Assembly: GCF_027257935.1 (NCBI RefSeq)
Contig: NZ_JANZKW010000002.1
Coordinates: 744,001-808,000, forward strand
DNA from: Chitinimonas sp. BJYL2
Lineage (GTDB): Bacteria > Pseudomonadota > Gammaproteobacteria > Burkholderiales > Chitinimonadaceae
DNA length: 64,000 nt
Reading direction: 5' to 3'
Part shown: piece after piece, positions 55,594 through 63,503 of the stretch
Position numbering within the stretch: the stretch's first letter is position 1
Layout of the letters: every line of letters starts with the position of its first letter
Program-made: the position numbers and the translations under genes
Notes under the pieces: model-generated
What the model was told of the DNA's origin: nothing
The model's input: the letters and a program-made list of their open reading frames with translations, nothing else
Database searches by the model: none

Positions 55594-57045
55594 TCAGGCG
55601 GCCCGGCACGGGTAGCACCACAAGCGCACACCAAGCTGAACAGGCGCGCCCGGTATCAAGCGAATAGACGAAGCCTCCAGATCGGCATCGAAGGGTGCCT
55701 CGGCAGGTAGCCAGTCATGATCCAGCAGCAGCAAGGTCTGGTAGTCGTTTACCGGACAAGGCTTGAGATACAGGGCGCGCTGTACTTCCCCGCCAATCGA
55801 GGTCAGCCTGATCGATTCAGCCTCCTGGGCTAACCAACGGACGGCGACAAACAGCTCGCCATCCGCCAGCGGCTCCAGCCTGACCGGATGGCCTAGCCAC
55901 CAACCCTGGTTAGCAATATTGATGGCCATCAACCCGGACTCCAGCAGCTCGGTCGCCGCCGCCGGCAGCAAAAGACTCAAACCTGCCTCGTCAGCATCAT
56001 CCAGTCTGGCCGCGTGCACATAGGGATCTTGCCCCGGGACTCGCTCGCCTTTCTGACCCAGCAGGCCCCGAATCCGCAAAAAATCAAAAGCGACCAGCAC
56101 ATCACCGACGCGCGCCGCAGCTGGGTGCCGCCCCCTGCCTCGGCGCAATGCCCAGGCGGTTTCGAGTCTGTCGAACAGGTCCGCCGGACCGGAGGGTGGC
56201 CACCACGGCAGCGGCTTACCCGTTCGCAGGTCCCCAGCCATGTCGTGGGCCATCGCAGCACAGGCCTCCAGCCCCATGCACAACGCAGGCATGCCTTCGC
56301 GCGGGCCATTCCAGCCCACGATGCGGCTTGCTTCATTGGCATCAATGTCCATGACCAGCGGCGTGATCCGGTGAAAGTCGGCAGCCAGCACAACCTCGGG
56401 AGCCAGCAGGTGGCAGATGCGCGCCGCCAGTGCCACCTCGGCAGCGCTGACTACCTTGAAGGCATCGTGGCAGAGCGCCAGATACGCCAGGGGAGCAGCG
56501 GGGCCATCCGCAGCACGTTGCGGACCTGGCGACAAGGCGCCCGAGCGGATCAGCGCCAGATACAGACTGACAGGTTCACTCCATGAGAGACGTGCCGCGC
56601 CGGGATTCAGCAGCGCACGTGCGCCATGCGCCACCCCAAGCCAGCGGAAGTAGGTCGCGGCGAGCTGGCTGAGATCGGCGAGTTTGCCGTTACCCCGCTG
56701 CCACTGCGCTGATTCACGCTGGGCCTCTATATAAGACGCGTTGGCAAGTTGCGTAGCCAGCAGGGCCAAGCGCTGGCCGATCAGGTCACGGCGTACCGGG
56801 TTATCTTCGCTGAGCGCCAGTTCGGTCCATGCCTGATCACTCCAGGCACTGGCGGTCGGGTCTACCTGCTCCAGCAAGCGGCGTGCGGTCGGGCCCGCCG
56901 GAGACGCGGCCAGCCCCTCACGCACGGCACCGTGCAACAGATCCAGCGCCGCAACCACAGGCTGCCCCGGCAGGCGGGCAATGGTATCGCGAAGCGCGCG
57001 GGTGACAGCATCACCCTGCAGATTGGAGAAGAGTCGGTCAAACAT
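55594..57045 (-). CDS. Hypothetical protein
   Basis: Protein of 483 residues, not recognised. No signal peptide or transmembrane segment. It is largely helical and Ala/Leu-rich (for example ALRDTIARLPGQPVVAALDLLHGAV) with a beta-rich C-terminal third (SIRLTSIGGEVQRALYLKPCPVNDYQTLLLLD). No PilZ signature (RxxxR, D/NxSxxG) was found. It starts 28 bp upstream of the next minus-strand gene and may be in one transcript with it. Confidence 0.75.
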   Translation of the reverse strand: MFDRLFSNLQGDAVTRALRDTIARLPGQPVVAALDLLHGAVREGLAASPAGPTARRLLEQVDPTASAWSDQAWTELALSEDNPVRRDLIGQRLALLATQLANASYIEAQRESAQWQRGNGKLADLSQLAATYFRWLGVAHGARALLNPGAARLSWSEPVSLYLALIRSGALSPGPQRAADGPAAPLAYLALCHDAFKVVSAAEVALAARICHLLAPEVVLAADFHRITPLVMDIDANEASRIVGWNGPREGMPALCMGLEACAAMAHDMAGDLRTGKPLPWWPPSGPADLFDRLETAWALRRGRGRHPAAARVGDVLVAFDFLRIRGLLGQKGERVPGQDPYVHAARLDDADEAGLSLLLPAAATELLESGLMAINIANQGWWLGHPVRLEPLADGELFVAVRWLAQEAESIRLTSIGGEVQRALYLKPCPVNDYQTLLLLDHDWLPAEAPFDADLEASSIRLIPGAPVQLGVRLWCYPCRAA

Positions 57046-57073
57046 GGATGCGGGTCGGGTTTCTAGGGGGGGG

Positions 57074-57922
57074 CTAGGCGATCAGAAATTCCCTGGCTAC
57101 CTGGATCTGGTTGTCGTGCAGAAAGGTGGGCGCGTGGCCCACGCCGTCAAAGTCCACCCAGGCAGCCTTGGGTCCACGCTCGCTCATGGCACAGGCGGTC
57201 TCAACGGATAGCAGGTCGGACTGCGCGCCGCGGGTCACCATTACGGGGCACTGGATGGCATCGTACATGGGCCACAGACTGACATCCTGACCATTCAGAC
57301 CAACGCGAAATGGGTGGGCAATGGCCGGATCATAGTTCAGTCGCCAATGCCCCCCTTCCGCCTTGAGCATGACCTCGGTCAGGTAAGCCCACTGGGCATC
57401 ATCATGAGGACCAAAGGGTGCTGAAACGGCGCGGATATACGTCTCTGCTGCCGCACGATCCGGAAAGGCGGGTGCCTGCCCCACATAGTCGGCGATACGC
57501 TGAAGGGCGCTGGCCGCCAACAGCGGGCCGACGTCATTCAGCAACAGGCGTTTGACGGGTGAGCCGGGCAAGGCAGCCAGGAGCATGCCGATCAGGCCGC
57601 CCATCGAGGTGCCCAGCCAGCTCACCGAGAGCACATTGAGCCGCGCGATCAGTACCAGCATGTCCTGAACATACAGCGGCAACTGATATCCCATCGGGTC
57701 CCGCAACCAATCGCTTTCACCCCGGCCCACGACATCAGGCGCAATCACCCTGAAGTGATCAGACAGTTGCCTGGCAAGCAGGTCAAAGTCGCGACCATTG
57801 CGGGTCAGGCCGTGGGCGCAGATCAGTACGCGGGGATTGTCGGGGTCGCCCCACTCGCGGAAGTGCATCCGGTATACGCCGCTTTCCCTGCCGACCAGAA
57901 CCTGGCCGAGTCGTGCCACCAT
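57074..57922 (-). CDS. Alpha/beta-fold hydrolase
   Basis: Protein of 282 residues. Oxyanion region CAHGLTRNGRDFD, nucleophile S106 in GTSMGG, acid residue in the RGAQSDLLS region and H263 in DGVGHAPTF: a complete catalytic triad of the alpha/beta hydrolase fold. The substrate (an ester, lactone or epoxide) cannot be inferred. No signal peptide. Transcribed toward the LysR-free hypothetical gene downstream. Confidence 0.87.
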   Translation of the reverse strand: MVARLGQVLVGRESGVYRMHFREWGDPDNPRVLICAHGLTRNGRDFDLLARQLSDHFRVIAPDVVGRGESDWLRDPMGYQLPLYVQDMLVLIARLNVLSVSWLGTSMGGLIGMLLAALPGSPVKRLLLNDVGPLLAASALQRIADYVGQAPAFPDRAAAETYIRAVSAPFGPHDDAQWAYLTEVMLKAEGGHWRLNYDPAIAHPFRVGLNGQDVSLWPMYDAIQCPVMVTRGAQSDLLSVETACAMSERGPKAAWVDFDGVGHAPTFLHDNQIQVAREFLIA

Positions 57923-58221
57923 GCGTATCTCCCCCGTTTGCCCCGTCCCGAGGCACTGTCAAACCTTGCAGGTCAGTCAAGGTGACCCCAGGCATCTTGA
58001 TGAGATCGGCAGATCGGCGGATTTCTGCACCATTTTGCGCATTCTGCCGTGCTCAAGCTCCCTCTGGCTTCATCTTTATAGCGTGCCAGCACGCAACTGA
58101 CCGGGATCACGCAATCGCACCGGTCGCTTTACCATGACAGTCGGCCAGCCTGTTATCCCGCTGTATCGTGTGGGCGCCACCTTGCTGAGCGATGATGCGT
58201 GGCCAACAGAAAGGCGCCATC
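57923..58221. other. Divergent intergenic region, nothing recognised
   Basis: About 300 bp between the hydrolase gene and rarD. It must carry two divergent promoters. TTTATA occurs near 58074 without a convincing -35. No repeat, RNA or ORF with a good ribosome binding site was seen. Confidence 0.3.
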
Positions 58222-59106
58222 GTGAGAACCGGGATCATTTATGCAGCCAGTGCCTACTTCATCTGGGGCTTGCTGCCGCTTTATCTGAAGGCCCTGAGCG
58301 AGGTACCCGCAGCGGAAATCCTCATGCACCGGATGATCTGGTCGCTGTGTTTCCTGCTCGTGGTACTGGCGGTACGCCGTCAGTGGCAATGGCTCAAACC
58401 GGCACTGGGCGATCCCAATGTCATGTGGCGCTTCATTGCCAGCGCTACCGTGTTGTCGATCAACTGGTTTCTGTATATCTGGGCCGTCAATAGTGGTCGC
58501 GTCGTGGATGCGAGCCTCGGCTACTTCATCAATCCGCTGGTCAATGTCATGTTTGGCTACTTCCTGCTCAAGGAACGGCTCAGACTGTCACAGTGGTCCG
58601 CGATTGCTGTCGCCGCCATCGGGGTGTTGTGGCTGACAGTGCAGGCCGGCCAACTGCCCTGGATTGGGCTGATGCTGGCCGCCAGTTTCGGCACCTATGG
58701 CCTGCTGCGCAAGACGGCCCCCTTGGGCGCGCTCGAAGGCTTGTCCCTGGAGACCCTGCTGCTCACGCCGTTTGCGTTGGCCTACATAGGCTGGCTCGCC
58801 AGCCAGGGCCAAAGCGGCTTCATGAATGGCAGTTCGCTGACACAGGCCCTGCTGATTGCGGCGGGCCCCATTACCGCCATTCCCTTGTTACTGTTTGCAG
58901 CTGGCGCCCGGCGCATTCCCATGACCCTGCTGGGGCTGCTGCAATATATCGGCCCGACCCTGCAGATGGGTCTGGGCGTCTTTCTCTGGCATGAGCCATT
59001 CAGCCAGACCAAGTTCATCGGCTTTGCGCTGATCTGGTCTGCCCTTGCCATCTATACGCTGGAAGGGCTGTGGTTCAACCGGCAGCAACGCGCGGCGCTG
59101 GCGTAA
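58222..59106 (+). CDS. rarD: EamA family transporter RarD
   Basis: Integral membrane protein of 294 residues with ten helices and the RarD-type opening GIIYAASAYFIWGLLPLYLKAL. GTG at 58222 is chosen because AAAGG precedes it at good spacing and the reading matches the RarD N-terminus; an ATG ten codons upstream is possible. Later motifs LGYFINPLVNVMFGYFLLKERL and LLGLLQYIGPTLQMGLGVFLWHEPF are family-typical. Exporter of unknown substrate, related to chloramphenicol-sensitivity RarD proteins. Confidence 0.9.
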   Translation: MRTGIIYAASAYFIWGLLPLYLKALSEVPAAEILMHRMIWSLCFLLVVLAVRRQWQWLKPALGDPNVMWRFIASATVLSINWFLYIWAVNSGRVVDASLGYFINPLVNVMFGYFLLKERLRLSQWSAIAVAAIGVLWLTVQAGQLPWIGLMLAASFGTYGLLRKTAPLGALEGLSLETLLLTPFALAYIGWLASQGQSGFMNGSSLTQALLIAAGPITAIPLLLFAAGARRIPMTLLGLLQYIGPTLQMGLGVFLWHEPFSQTKFIGFALIWSALAIYTLEGLWFNRQQRAALA

Positions 59107-59136
59107 AATAGTGGCAGTCCTTCGCCGAGCTAACCC

Positions 59137-59619
59137 ATGCATTTCGAGCATCTTGTTCAGATCAACAATCCGGACGATCCACTACTCACCGTCATGAGTC
59201 GCGCCCAGTTGTGGCGAGGACTGATGCGCAGGGTCGAGAAGCCCGAGGAGTTTCTCGTCGGCGTGGAGTCGGTGCGCATCATCGAGCGTGGTGAGGATTG
59301 GCTCAAGCGCGAGATGCAGTTGGGCGCCTTGCTAGTACAGGACCACATCCTGCTGGCCCACGAGCACATCATCCAGTTCGCCACGGCCCCCAGTGCGCAA
59401 CACGGTGGCGGCCACTTCACGATGGTGATCGAGGAGCCGAGCCCCGGGGACCTGTTCGTACGCTTTCGTTACGAAACCAGCCTGCCGGAGGCCGGCGAAG
59501 CGACGACGGAAGCCGATGATGCCTACTTTGCCGATTATGTGAAATCCGCCTACCGAGCTACCGATATCGATGCCATTCGCTGGATACGCGAATTGCTCGA
59601 AACCGGGCAGCTCGATTAA
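59137..59619 (+). CDS. SRPBCC family protein (DUF1857-like)
   Basis: Protein of 160 residues beginning MHFEHLVQINNPDDPLLTVMSRAQLWRGLMRRVEKPEEFLVG-type sequence, the pattern of DUF1857/AtaL-like SRPBCC proteins, with a beta-sheet and a long C-terminal helix forming a hydrophobic ligand cavity. Cytosolic. Ligand and role unknown. Starts 30 bp after rarD on the same strand. Confidence 0.82.
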   Translation: MHFEHLVQINNPDDPLLTVMSRAQLWRGLMRRVEKPEEFLVGVESVRIIERGEDWLKREMQLGALLVQDHILLAHEHIIQFATAPSAQHGGGHFTMVIEEPSPGDLFVRFRYETSLPEAGEATTEADDAYFADYVKSAYRATDIDAIRWIRELLETGQLD

Positions 59620-59635
59620 GGCAGGCAAACAATAA

Positions 59636-59665
59636 AAAAGCCGCGGGCCATTGCGCGCGGCTTTT
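59636..59665. terminator. Bidirectional terminator
   Basis: AAAAGCCGCG - 10 nt - CGCGGCTTTT with A-run before and T-run after: terminates the SRPBCC gene on the plus strand and would also terminate the tiny minus-strand ORF at 59740-59708. Confidence 0.85.
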
Positions 59666-59707
59666 GTCGGAACCCCTGCTGAGCAGGAAGACGACTCCCC
59701 GAAGGGA

Positions 59708-59740
59708 TCAACGTCGGAACAGGTAGATTAGCCAACCCAT
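59708..59740 (-). CDS. Candidate 10-residue small protein MGWLIYLFRR
   Basis: Minus-strand ORF of ten codons plus TGA encoding MGWLIYLFRR, an aromatic, hydrophobic peptide with a dibasic end, suited to membrane association. AAAGGAG lies 7 bp before the ATG, an almost perfect ribosome binding site, and a terminator (59665-59636) follows 42 bp after the stop. No convincing promoter could be chosen. It could be a real small protein, a leader peptide or chance. Confidence 0.45.
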   Translation of the reverse strand: MGWLIYLFRR

Positions 59741-59956
59741 AATAACGCTCCTTTCACTTTCGGCATCGCGCACTGTCTGTAAAGACCAGCGCGTTAGCTG
59801 TACGCGGGCGGTTGCAACCCTTGCCATATTTCAACGACAACCACCGGCCGCAGGCACATAGCCAATGTGTAACCTCGCCTGCTCCGGCCCATGAAACCCG
59901 ATTGGTCCCACGCTTTACTACAATCTGGTCAACTGTAGATGTTTGATTTTACAGGA

Positions 59957-59986
59957 TTGTTGCATAACAGCAAAGTCCGCTACACT
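59957..59986 (+). promoter_or_regulatory. Promoter of the 57-codon gene
   Basis: TTGTTG (59957-59962) - 18 bp - TACACT (59981-59986); expected start near 59993, 26 nt before the ATG. Confidence 0.45.
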
Positions 59987-60018
59987 CCACCGTCAACTCC
60001 CCGCAGAGAACTTGCATC

Positions 60019-60192
60019 ATGAAACGCACGGAACTGGAAAAACGACTCGGCCTCAAGATTGCTGGACGTCAGGCAGGTGAAAAGAAAACCCAGCGCTTTG
60101 GCACAGGCAACAAGGCTGGTAGTCAGGCGAACCAACCCCAAGGCCTGCTGGCCGGTCTGCTCAAGAAGGCAGACACCAGCGACAACAAGTAA
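60019..60192 (+). CDS. Small basic protein of 57 residues
   Basis: ATG to TAA, 58 codons, encoding a Lys/Arg-rich protein that begins MKRTELEKRLGLKIAG and ends LLAGLLKKADTSDNK. AGAGAA upstream is a modest ribosome binding site. The gene has a plausible promoter just before it and a terminator at 60231, so it is a complete small transcription unit. Codon use matches the genome. No known family recognised; the high charge suggests nucleic-acid or ribosome contact. Confidence 0.65.
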   Translation: MKRTELEKRLGLKIAGRQAGEKKTQRFGTGNKAGSQANQPQGLLAGLLKKADTSDNK

Positions 60193-60230
60193 GACACCCG
60201 GATCGCGCCTTGACACCCGGGCGCGGCCAT

Positions 60231-60258
60231 AAAAAAAGCCCGGCTATGCCGGGCTTTT
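60231..60258. terminator. Bidirectional terminator between the small gene and csp
   Basis: AAAAGCCCGGC - TAT - GCCGGGCTTTT, perfect 11-bp stem with A-run and T-run flanks. It serves the small plus-strand gene and the convergent cold-shock gene. Confidence 0.92.
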
Positions 60259-60275
60259 CTATCAGCGAGTCTGGA

Positions 60276-60479
60276 TTAGACAGGCTTGATGTTCGATGCT
60301 TGCTTGCCCTTGGGGCCAGTCGTCACATCGAAGGACACCTTCTGGTTTTCCTGGAGCGACTTGAAGCCGTTCGACTGGATTTGCGAGAAGTGTGCGAACA
60401 GGTCTTCGCCGCCATCATCAGGAGTGATGAAGCCGAAGCCCTTGGAGTCATTGAACCACTTAACGGTACCGTTAGCCAT
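60276..60479 (-). CDS. Cold-shock protein (CspA family)
   Basis: Cold-shock domain protein of 67 residues. RNP1 KGFGFI (13-18) and RNP2 DLFAHF (26-31), plus [13 protein letters not shown] at the start and [13 protein letters not shown] at the end. An RNA/ssDNA-binding chaperone. The ribosome binding site AAGGA lies 8-10 bp upstream and the leader is about 120 nt, as is typical for cold-regulated csp genes. A strong terminator follows. Confidence 0.97.
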   Translation of the reverse strand: MANGTVKWFNDSKGFGFITPDDGGEDLFAHFSQIQSNGFKSLQENQKVSFDVTTGPKGKQASNIKPV

Positions 60480-60635
60480 GATGTTTATCCTTGTAGAATA
60501 AAGTGAAAAAAGTGCCGACGATCAAACAAGGAAGGCGAACCGGAATACCGCAGGGGTATGAGGAAAACTGCCTGAAACCTGATACTTGACTGTACATGCA
60601 GCCTGCCTTTTACGCGATTACCCTTGGCGACGCAA
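60480..60635 (-). promoter_or_regulatory. csp promoter and leader with cold-box-like element
   Basis: On the minus strand TTGCGT (60635-60630) - 17 bp - TAAAAG (60612-60607) predicts a start near 60600. The transcript would then begin GCATGTACAGT (60601-60591), similar to the cold box TGACGTACAGA found at the 5' end of E. coli cspA mRNA. The remaining 110 nt contain an A-rich segment next to the ribosome binding site. Confidence 0.45.
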
Positions 60636-60683
60636 GACATTTCGCGGCTGCGGCACAAAGTACCTGCTTTCAGCCAGCCTGAC

Positions 60684-61241
60684 TCAAGCCTTTGGCGTCG
60701 CTTTCAGACCCAGCTTGCGCCACCCTTCATGCCCCAGCTTCTGCAGGGTCTCCATGTTTCGCTCGAAGATGGCCGCTGCATCAGGAAAGGCCGCCACGGC
60801 ACGATCGATACTGTCCTCGCGCAGCAGATGCAGGGTGGGGTAAGGCGCGCGGTTCGTATAGTTGGTGATGTCGTCTGGCTCGGTATCGGCAAACTGGTAA
60901 TGCGGGTGAAAGCTTGCCACTTGCAGACAGCCTTCCAGCCCGTTGTCCACCACAGCACCCTCGGCCCAAGCCAGAAAATCGTTGTACTCGGCAAAATCGG
61001 TCAGCAGCGCCGGATGGATGAGCAGGGTCGTATCGATCTCGGCTGCCGGGGTGGCCGCCAATAACTGGAGTTCGCGGTCCAGCTCTTCGAGCAAGCCATC
61101 AAGATGCGGTGCCGTACTGACCACATAGCGCACCTGCTCCTTCACGTACACCGCGCGCGCGAAGGGGCATAGATTGAGGCCGATGACCGCCTTCTCGAGC
61201 CAGTCGCGCGTATCGGCAATGACACTTTCCTTATCGATCAT
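60684..61241 (-). CDS. DUF1415 family protein
   Basis: Protein of 185 residues. The start giving MIDKESVIADTRDWLEKAV is preferred; longer starts add 7 to 26 residues. It has the DUF1415 pattern VIGLNLCPFARAVY and an FLAWAEGAVVDNGLEGCLQVASFHP segment. Soluble, function unknown, widespread in Proteobacteria. The Cys in NLCPF is conserved in the family. Confidence 0.88.
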   Translation of the reverse strand: MIDKESVIADTRDWLEKAVIGLNLCPFARAVYVKEQVRYVVSTAPHLDGLLEELDRELQLLAATPAAEIDTTLLIHPALLTDFAEYNDFLAWAEGAVVDNGLEGCLQVASFHPHYQFADTEPDDITNYTNRAPYPTLHLLREDSIDRAVAAFPDAAAIFERNMETLQKLGHEGWRKLGLKATPKA

Positions 61242-61360
61242 GGTGGCAGTCGCTAGAATCATGGAAAGAGGATTGTAACGCGAGGGCATAGTTTGCCGCG
61301 TTCGCCTGTCTGCCTGCATGCAGCTCCCCGGAACTCCACTTTGGCCAGCAAGCCCTGAAC

Positions 61361-62638
61361 ATGACCAGCAGCAACGAATCTGGCTACATTCATCCCTCCC
61401 AGCTCTGCGTGGGACTTTACGTGCGGCTGGAGCTCGACTGGCTGGAACATCCGTTCACGTTCAACCAGTTCAAGATCACCAAGCAGGAACAGATTGATAC
61501 CCTGCAATCACTGGGGCTGGACCGCATCAAGGTGGACATGAAGCGTAGCGATGCCAAGCCCCTGCCCGCCCCCGCCGAACCTCCCCCGCCCGCGGTGGTT
61601 GCGGACCGGACAGCGCAGGATGCGGCGATTGTTGCCAAGCGCGTACGGATTGAGCGTCTGGCCCAGCATCGCTCGGCACTGAACGAATGCGAGCGCAAGT
61701 TCCAAGGGGCAGCCAGAGCGCTCAAGGCCATTACCCGCAATCTGTTCGCGCGACCGGGCGAATCCATGGAAGAAGCCGCTGCCCTGATCGGTGGGCTGGT
61801 CGACTCGATGCTGACCGAGCGCGACATTGCCATCCATCTGATGAACGACAAGGCCGCCAATGAGGAAATGTATTTCCACCAGCTGAACGTTGCCGTGCTG
61901 GCGCTGATGCTGGGTCGGCAACTCAATATGGACAGGGAGCAACTGACCGAGCTGGGTATGGGCGCACTGTTCCACGATATCGGCAAGGTGGAGTTGCCAA
62001 GTCAGCTGATCAACAAGACCGAGCCACTAAGCCCCAGTGAGCAGGATCTGATGATGCGGCATACCAATTTCGGACTGGATATCGGCAAGAAACTGGGATT
62101 GACTCCCGAAGCGCTGGCCATCGTGTTCCAGCACCACGAGTATGTCGATGGCAGCGGCTACCCGCATGCCTTGTCGGGGGATGGCATCCTGCCGCTGTCC
62201 AAACTCGTCAGCATCGTCAATGAGTACGACAACCTCTGCAACCGGCCCAATCCCAGGGATTCGCTCACCCCTTACGAGGCGCTGGCTACCATGTTCGGGC
62301 AGCAACGCAAGCGGTTTGATCCGCAGGCACTGGGCATTTTCATTCGCTGCATGGGCGTTTATCCACCCGGGACACTCGTGCAGCTTTCCAATAACGCCTT
62401 GGGGCTGGTGATGTCGGTGAACGCGAGCAAACCGCTCAAGCCCACCGTGCTGATCTACGATCCCTCCGTCCCCAAGCACGAGGCCATCATTCTGGATTTG
62501 GAAACCGAACCAGACCTCACCATCATCAAAAGCATCCGCCCTGGCCTGCTGCCTGCTCCCGTTTTCGCCTATCTGAATCCACGCAAGCGGATGACTTACT
62601 ACTGCGATGCCCTGCCGGGCAATCCGCCCCCGAACTGA
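61361..62638 (+). CDS. HD-GYP domain c-di-GMP phosphodiesterase
   Basis: Protein of 425 residues. The N-terminal DUF3391-type domain (about 8-60, IHPSQLCVGLYVRLELDWLEHPF) is followed by a Pro-rich linker and an HD-GYP domain (about 145-330). Key residues are H173, H205-D206 with K209 (HDIGK), HHE 258-260 and DGSGYP 263-268, so the metal site and the GYP motif look complete. It should hydrolyse c-di-GMP and oppose the cyclases at 35295 and 44203. No membrane helix. Its 3' end overlaps the convergent Cys-cluster gene by 40 bp. Confidence 0.93.
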   Translation: MTSSNESGYIHPSQLCVGLYVRLELDWLEHPFTFNQFKITKQEQIDTLQSLGLDRIKVDMKRSDAKPLPAPAEPPPPAVVADRTAQDAAIVAKRVRIERLAQHRSALNECERKFQGAARALKAITRNLFARPGESMEEAAALIGGLVDSMLTERDIAIHLMNDKAANEEMYFHQLNVAVLALMLGRQLNMDREQLTELGMGALFHDIGKVELPSQLINKTEPLSPSEQDLMMRHTNFGLDIGKKLGLTPEALAIVFQHHEYVDGSGYPHALSGDGILPLSKLVSIVNEYDNLCNRPNPRDSLTPYEALATMFGQQRKRFDPQALGIFIRCMGVYPPGTLVQLSNNALGLVMSVNASKPLKPTVLIYDPSVPKHEAIILDLETEPDLTIIKSIRPGLLPAPVFAYLNPRKRMTYYCDALPGNPPPN

Positions 62639-62952
62639 TCATCCACCTCCGCATCCGAATCGCACCCAGAGCCAGCGGCAATGCCCCGGGCCAGCCAGCG
62701 GCGTGCAACTGGCGCCAGGGCCGCAGGCAGCCAGCGCAAATAATGCTGAGGATGCTGCAGCAGGCCGCAGCGATAGACTTCCCCGGCGGTCTGCCACTCA
62801 AGCGCGGGACACGATCCGGTGCGCGCACCGAGCCATGTATGCGCGGCCGGGCATGGCTCAGCCAGACAACACACACCACATCCGTTGCAGACCGCACCGT
62901 AAGCCGGCTTGGCCGGGGCATCGGGGTGAATATGAATGATCTGCAGGTTCAT
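62599..62952 (-). CDS. YkgJ-like cysteine-cluster protein
   Basis: Protein of 117 residues starting MNLQIIHIHPDAPAKPAYGA, with a compact cluster CNGCGVCCLAEPC and further Cys at SCPALE and YRCGLL. This matches YkgJ/UPF0153-type cysteine-cluster proteins thought to bind zinc or an iron-sulfur centre. Its 3' end runs 40 bp into the convergent HD-GYP gene. Function unknown. Confidence 0.8.
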   Translation of the reverse strand: MNLQIIHIHPDAPAKPAYGAVCNGCGVCCLAEPCPAAHTWLGARTGSCPALEWQTAGEVYRCGLLQHPQHYLRWLPAALAPVARRWLARGIAAGSGCDSDAEVDDQFGGGLPGRASQ

Positions 62953-62963
62953 GCCATACGTGC

Positions 62964-63329
62964 TCAATACCGCCAATGACACAAAAAAAGGTAAGCGACG
63001 GTGATCTGCACCATCACCACCATCGCGCCGCTCGCGAACATGCCGGTCGCACCGGCCAGCAAGCGAGATGCGGCCGGAAGCATGATGCCCGCCTGCTCCA
63101 GCGCCTCAAACATCATGATGCCCCCCAGCAACAGGGCAAAGATCAAGGTCCATCGCAACAGGTAACCCGGCAGATAGACGCGACGCTCGCGATTGTGGCG
63201 ATAAGCCGCAGCCTGCTCCAACAGATTGCCGCGATTCACATCCTTGAACATCCAGAACGGCCAGATATAGAGATAAAGCAGGCTGGCGAGTGATGCCTCG
63301 CCGTCTGGCTCGAGCGTGCGCGTCATCAT
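62964..63329 (-). CDS. Hypothetical membrane protein
   Basis: Protein of 121 residues starting MMTRTLEPDG; AAGGAG lies 8 bp upstream of this ATG (63329), which decides it over a GTG three codons earlier. Three hydrophobic helices (about 15-30, 57-77, 95-117). The pattern FWMFKDVNRGNLLEQAAAYRHNRE occurs in several uncharacterised proteobacterial membrane proteins. It is 11 bp upstream of the cysteine-cluster gene, so they form one transcript. Confidence 0.75.
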   Translation of the reverse strand: MMTRTLEPDGEASLASLLYLYIWPFWMFKDVNRGNLLEQAAAYRHNRERRVYLPGYLLRWTLIFALLLGGIMMFEALEQAGIMLPAASRLLAGATGMFASGAMVVMVQITVAYLFLCHWRY

Positions 63330-63503
63330 GGAAGTCACTCCTTGCGCCGGTCTCGGCGGCGCTTTACTCCAACATGGTCCAAGCGCGGCAAATTTGCATA
63401 ACCGTCTGGCGGAAAGACCTTTTTTGCCTTCAGATATGCCAATGTCACCCCGGTTGCTGATACCATGCGCGGCTTTGAAAAACTACTCAGACCGCGCTGC
63501 ATC

